Below are positions 19,032 to 20,270 of a DNA stretch of 20,270 nt, one piece after another. A program made the translations under genes and the position numbers. Where the stretch lies: the NCBI GenBank assembly GCA_905397405.1, contig CAJPVJ010000815.1, positions 1 to 20,270 of the forward strand, in the 5' to 3' direction. The number at the start of each line of letters is the position of its first letter. The first letter of the stretch is position 1. The DNA comes from Oppiella nova (lineage: Eukaryota; Arthropoda; Arachnida; Sarcoptiformes; Oppiidae). The notes under the pieces are model-generated. The model was not told where the DNA came from. It did no database searches and worked only from the letters and a program-made list of their open reading frames with translations.

Positions 19032-19066
19032 AATCCATTCATTGATCCATAAATCCATTCATTGAT
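19032..19066 (+). repeat. 15-bp repeat in MZT1 3' UTR
   Basis: AATCCATTCATTGAT occurs at 19032-19046 and again at 19052-19066, a 20-bp period just past the MZT1 stop. Simple local duplication; no function seen. Confidence 0.6.
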
Positions 19067-19079
19067 TGTATTTATTATC

Positions 19080-19085
19080 ATTAAA
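19080..19085 (+). terminator. candidate poly(A) signal of MZT1
   Basis: ATTAAA 60 bases past the MZT1 stop codon. On the opposite strand AATAAA (plus positions 19121-19126) would serve the convergent NDUFB8 gene, so these two genes also end close to each other. Confidence 0.45.
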
Positions 19086-19211
19086 ATGTAAATTTTAATT
19101 CAAACCAAAACTACTTTCATTTTATTTACTATAATATATATAACAATTGCTTTTGAAGACAACTATCGCTCGAATTTGTGGTTCAAATTGTTTTCGAGAA
19201 TTAATTTCTTA

Positions 19212-19470
19212 ATTAAAACTAAATTACAATCAATTGGTTGACAATCAAAGAGAAGTCACTCTAAGGGCTCGAAAGTGTAGTGAACGACACCCGGCTGTGG
19301 GTACTGTTTGGGTTTCTGTGGGAACGACAGGTAATCCATGNATTAAAACTAAATTACAATCAATTGGTTGACAATCAAAGAGAAGTCACTCTAAGGGCTC
19401 GAAAGTGTAGTGAACGACACCCGGCTGTGGGTACTGTTTGGGTTTCTGTGGGAACGACAGGTAATCCATG
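19212..19470. repeat. 129-bp exact repeat flanking a single n
   Basis: 19212-19340 and 19342-19470 appear identical; the only base between them is the unknown n at 19341. Each copy holds the last NDUFB8 exon. A single lower-case n between overlapping ends is typical of a scaffolder that estimated a negative gap and did not merge the contigs. Confidence 0.97.
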
Positions 19471-19895
19471 TTAGGGTTAAGACAATTGAATGAATGCATG
19501 ACAAGACATACCACTTGCCAGGAGTTCCTCAAATCGAAATAGGAGTCCGTTATGGAACAGACATAGAAGAACATAAATGTGCCCAAAAAGGCAGCGATCA
19601 TCTGAAGACTAATGGCACACAAATGGATATTCAGTTAATCATGATTACAGTGAATCAGACATTCAGTCAGACATACGGTGTGTATCTCAAGACTTCGTTA
19701 GGATTGTGTCGATCGGATGTATAGATCTCATAGTCTTTGTGTAACTAATGTTTCATTGAATAATCATGAAATTAGTCTAATGTCTAATCAATGGTGTGTT
19801 TTGTGTCTCAAACCGGTTCGCCGAAGTTTTGTCGCCTATAGTGATAGTCGAAGTCTTCATAGGGATCTCTGGCGTCCTGACCCACTTCCTGATGA
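19386..19895 (-). CDS. NDUFB8: NDUFB8 (complex I subunit ASHI), C-terminal part only
   Basis: Four exons: 19894-19814 (5' end cut off), 19744-19677, 19608-19512 and 19445-19386. They join in phase to 101 residues. NDUFB8 is a single-pass accessory subunit of mitochondrial complex I in the membrane arm. Matches to the family: VGQDARDPYEDFDYHYRRQN, NFGEP then LHKDYEIYTSDRH, one membrane helix (MIAAFLGTFMFFYVCSI), and the end KPKQYPQPGVVHYTFEPLE, close to the fly subunit's QYPKPGVTHYTFE as I recall it. The N-terminal half with the conserved PGPYPRTPEE block is absent from the window: upstream of 19895 the sequence changes abruptly to the RBM28 5' end. The last exon is repeated at 19315-19256 by the 129-bp duplication. 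The truncation is more likely a misjoin than a real broken gene. Confidence 0.85.
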
Positions 19896-20144
19896 AATAA
19901 TTCGTGACTTCTTTAGTCTCAATAACTGCTTCTTCTTCTTCCGCTCAACACTTTTCTCTGCAAAACAAACCAAACATTAATCACTCGTTTCATCCCAAAA
20001 GACCTCAATTTGTAGATCAACTTACGTTTGGATTTAGCGTCGATTGTGTCACTCATTGTCACTGATATTCACAAACAATGGTCACTTTGAACGCAATTTC
20101 ATTTATTAGCAAAACATGTGTTTCACGTGTTTTACGCAAAACAT
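19896..20144 (-). repeat. inverted copy of the RBM28 promoter, exon 1, intron 1 and start of exon 2
   Basis: On the minus strand, 20144-20024 repeats 13971-14091 with about five differences, including the E-box pair and the ATG of MSDTIDAKSK (M in place of I at residue 5 in the other copy). 20022-19896 then gives the intact form of tract 1: GTAAGT donor, 67-bp intron, TTTTGCAG acceptor and KSVERKKKKQLLRLKKSRII. The match ends at 19896, exactly where tract 1 ends, and NDUFB8 sequence follows. This copy shows how the first intron of RBM28 really reads. Confidence 0.9.
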
Positions 20145-20270
20145 ATTATCGTTTTCATATCGATAGAGCAAAACAAAGTCTTACGTGCTGTCCAAACAAT
20201 ATGTCACTTAATAGAGCGAAAAACATACGTTTTGGTACCATTTATTATTAAATGTATACTTACTTTGTAT
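20145..20270. other. unassigned right edge
   Basis: 126 bases without a recognisable frame or element. It lies upstream of the RBM28 5' copy and resembles the corresponding region near 13900-13970 only weakly. Confidence 0.4.

Noticed and set aside
1-20270. Search for mobile, viral or toxin-like elements, CRISPR arrays, tRNA and rRNA
   Set aside because: No transposase, reverse transcriptase, capsid or toxin frame, no terminal repeats around any segment, no regularly spaced short repeats, and no structural RNA gene that I could recognise. The repeats present are explained by assembly overlaps or simple slippage.

Overview
The window looks like nuclear DNA from a compact arthropod genome. Every protein-coding locus is an ordinary animal housekeeping gene. 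Introns are short (mostly 50-80 bp, GT-AG), intergenic DNA is AT-rich, and genes sit head-to-head or tail-to-tail a few hundred bases apart. A mite or other small chelicerate is my best guess from this style, but no sequence was searched.

Eight host genes are recognisable, and most can be followed exon by exon with the frame kept. On the minus strand from the left lie STRAP (333 aa, 6 exons), VPS35L (989 aa, 7 coding exons), CSDE1/UNR (932 aa, 8 coding exons) and an intronless SNX5/SNX6-type sorting nexin (407 aa). The sorting nexin shares a 398-bp head-to-head promoter region with RBM28 on the plus strand (611 aa, 4 exons). RBM28 is tail-to-tail with PRMT3 (minus, 517 aa). PRMT3 is head-to-head with MZT1/MOZART1 (plus, 79 aa). 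MZT1 is tail-to-tail with the C-terminal part of NDUFB8 (minus). Themes include RNA binding and translation (STRAP, CSDE1, RBM28, PRMT3 acting on ribosomes) and endosomal cargo recycling (VPS35L of Retriever/Commander, SNX5/6 of ESCPE-1).

The striking part is 14.0-20.1 kb. Inside RBM28 four tracts are the COMPLEMENT of the expected sequence without being reversed: about 14093-14219, 14374-14500, 14850-14976 and 15817-15943. Two have an intact partner elsewhere in the window and match it base for base over 127 bp (14093-14219 against 19896-20022; 15817-15943 against 16387-16513). The other two become clear RRM sequence only when complemented, and both fit a length of 127 bp. Complementing all four gives one uninterrupted 611-codon RBM28 frame.

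The same region carries a 569-bp tandem block present twice with a few percent or less divergence, a 127-bp direct repeat that breaks the end of PRMT3, a 129-bp repeat on both sides of a single n, and an inverted copy of the RBM28 5' end fused to a headless NDUFB8. A parallel-strand complement cannot come from a physical inversion, and 127 is a common assembly k-mer length. I therefore infer contigs joined at unresolved 127-mer overlaps, with some overlaps written as complement instead of reverse complement and with two haplotypes placed in series. The genes are real; the local order and orientation between 14 and 20 kb should not be trusted.

No transposon, virus-like element, tRNA, rRNA or CRISPR array was seen.
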